This document shows, one piece after another, positions 55,740 through 56,262 of a DNA stretch of 56,262 nucleotides. The notes below the pieces were generated by a model. It ran no database searches and had not been told where the DNA came from. It saw nothing but the letters and a program-made list of their open reading frames with translations. The stretch lies in the NCBI GenBank assembly GCA_030605795.1, contig JAUWHR010000052.1, positions 1-56,262 of the forward strand. Direction: 5' to 3'. Both the position numbers and the translations under genes were made by a program. Position 1 is the stretch's first letter. Each line of letters opens with the position of its first letter. This stretch comes from Anaerolineae bacterium. Its GTDB lineage: Bacteria; Chloroflexota; Anaerolineae; Anaerolineales; E44-bin32.

Positions 55740-56262
55740 TCATGCGGCCTTCCTCACAACATCTCCATAACGAGTTGGTTGTGATAAGCCCAGATCAGCA
55801 CGGAGTTGAAGGAGCTGTTGTTGCTCGAAATCACTCATCCGAACCCCTCGCCATCTTTGACTGGTCTGCCACAATGTTGCGAAGACCAACTTCAAACAAC
55901 TCTTCTCGGTCCAGAAGCCCGGAATAGTCTTGGTACGTCGCTTCTGCTCGACAAAGGCTCGTTCCAACAGATTAGTAGTGCGAATACGCTTGTGATGAAC
56001 AGCCGGACAACGAAGGTAAGACCAGCAGGCTTCCAGATCATCGGTGAAGGACTTAATCGCCGATGGGTACAGGTCCTGGTAGCGTTGCAGCAAATCTTTA
56101 GCGATCATCTCGCCCACTTCACGGTTCGGAGCATAGTAGGTGCTGTGCACCATGGCCTTGACTTCTTCCCTGGCGTTATCAGGCACCTTGTCAACCACGT
56201 TGCGGATCTTGTGTGCCAGGCAGCGTTGTCGAAGGCTGTTGGGCCACGCTTCATCGACCGCT
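55740..56262 (-). CDS. IS256-family (Mutator-type) transposase, partial
   Basis: The C-terminal 174 residues of a DDE transposase; the coding frame stays open to the window edge (reading AVDEAWPNSLRQRCLAHKIRN before the first listed start-like GTG), so the N terminus lies outside. QRCLAHKIRNVVDKVP and TTNLLERAFVEQKRRTKTIPGF, with the third catalytic acid in the LLER segment, are typical of IS256. The rest of the element, including its left end, is beyond the window. The right end should lie in about 55680-55735, but I could not define the terminal inverted repeat. Confidence 0.88.
   Translation of the reverse strand, partial: AVDEAWPNSLRQRCLAHKIRNVVDKVPDNAREEVKAMVHSTYYAPNREVGEMIAKDLLQRYQDLYPSAIKSFTDDLEACWSYLRCPAVHHKRIRTTNLLERAFVEQKRRTKTIPGFWTEKSCLKLVFATLWQTSQRWRGVRMSDFEQQQLLQLRADLGLSQPTRYGDVVRKAA

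Overview
The window looks like a chromosomal segment from a member of the Chloroflexota, most likely class Anaerolineae. This is inferred from protein style and gene neighbourhoods: a Tad pilus locus without an outer-membrane secretin, a SARP/BTAD regulator, a dephospho-CoA kinase fused to an acetyltransferase-like domain, FHA/PP2C signalling genes and a B. subtilis-type SOS box. No species can be named from the sequence alone.

Layout. 1-3.2 kb: a 187-bp inverted-repeat element, a DUF6125-like protein, a methyltransferase and a DUF4173-like membrane protein. 3.2-10.7 kb: a mosaic of short palindromic repeats around two near-identical Y1 (HUH) transposase genes, a leaderless VapBC pair, an AbiE pair and a small membrane protein split at a homopolymer. 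10.7-13.7 kb: two secreted proteins on the minus strand; the first lies behind a candidate c-di-GMP-II riboswitch with an overlapping terminator. 14-26.3 kb: a SARP regulator, then a Tad/Flp pilus operon (flp, two tadE-like genes, tadG-like, cpaB, cpaE, tadB, tadC, a TPR-LysM protein, cpaF) and a DUF192 gene. 26.3-29.7 kb: repeats, a gamma-glutamyltransferase and the second, inverted copy of the 187-bp element.

29.7-49.5 kb is mainly housekeeping: an alkyl-DHAP-synthase-like flavoprotein, Maf, a class B PBP lipoprotein, RsgA, CoaE-GNAT, a pseudo-phosphatase/beta-propeller protein, an acetyltransferase, an EamA transporter, a PP2C phosphatase with an FHA/vWA-like receptor, guaA-xpt, lexA with its SOS promoter, an enoyl-CoA hydratase and three tRNAs. 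The third tRNA (anticodon CAT) is interrupted by a 254-nt group I intron in the anticodon loop.

49.6-55.6 kb is a visibly more A+T-rich integrated element: a tyrosine recombinase (frameshifted), a HTH/zinc-ribbon protein, a Rep_trans-like replication protein, a hypothetical gene and an XRE regulator. Its cargo is a tightly coupled AAA ATPase plus TOPRIM-like protein, placed directly beside a displaced tRNA 3' fragment; this pair is the best candidate for an undescribed defence-type system. The window ends inside an IS256-family transposase gene.

How parts may work together (inference): the SARP protein is positioned to control the Tad operon, c-di-GMP may gate a nearby surface or secreted protein, and extracellular sensing could pass through the FHA/vWA-like receptor with the PP2C phosphatase removing phosphates. 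The palindromic repeats appear to be the ends of, and possibly mobilised by, the HUH transposases.
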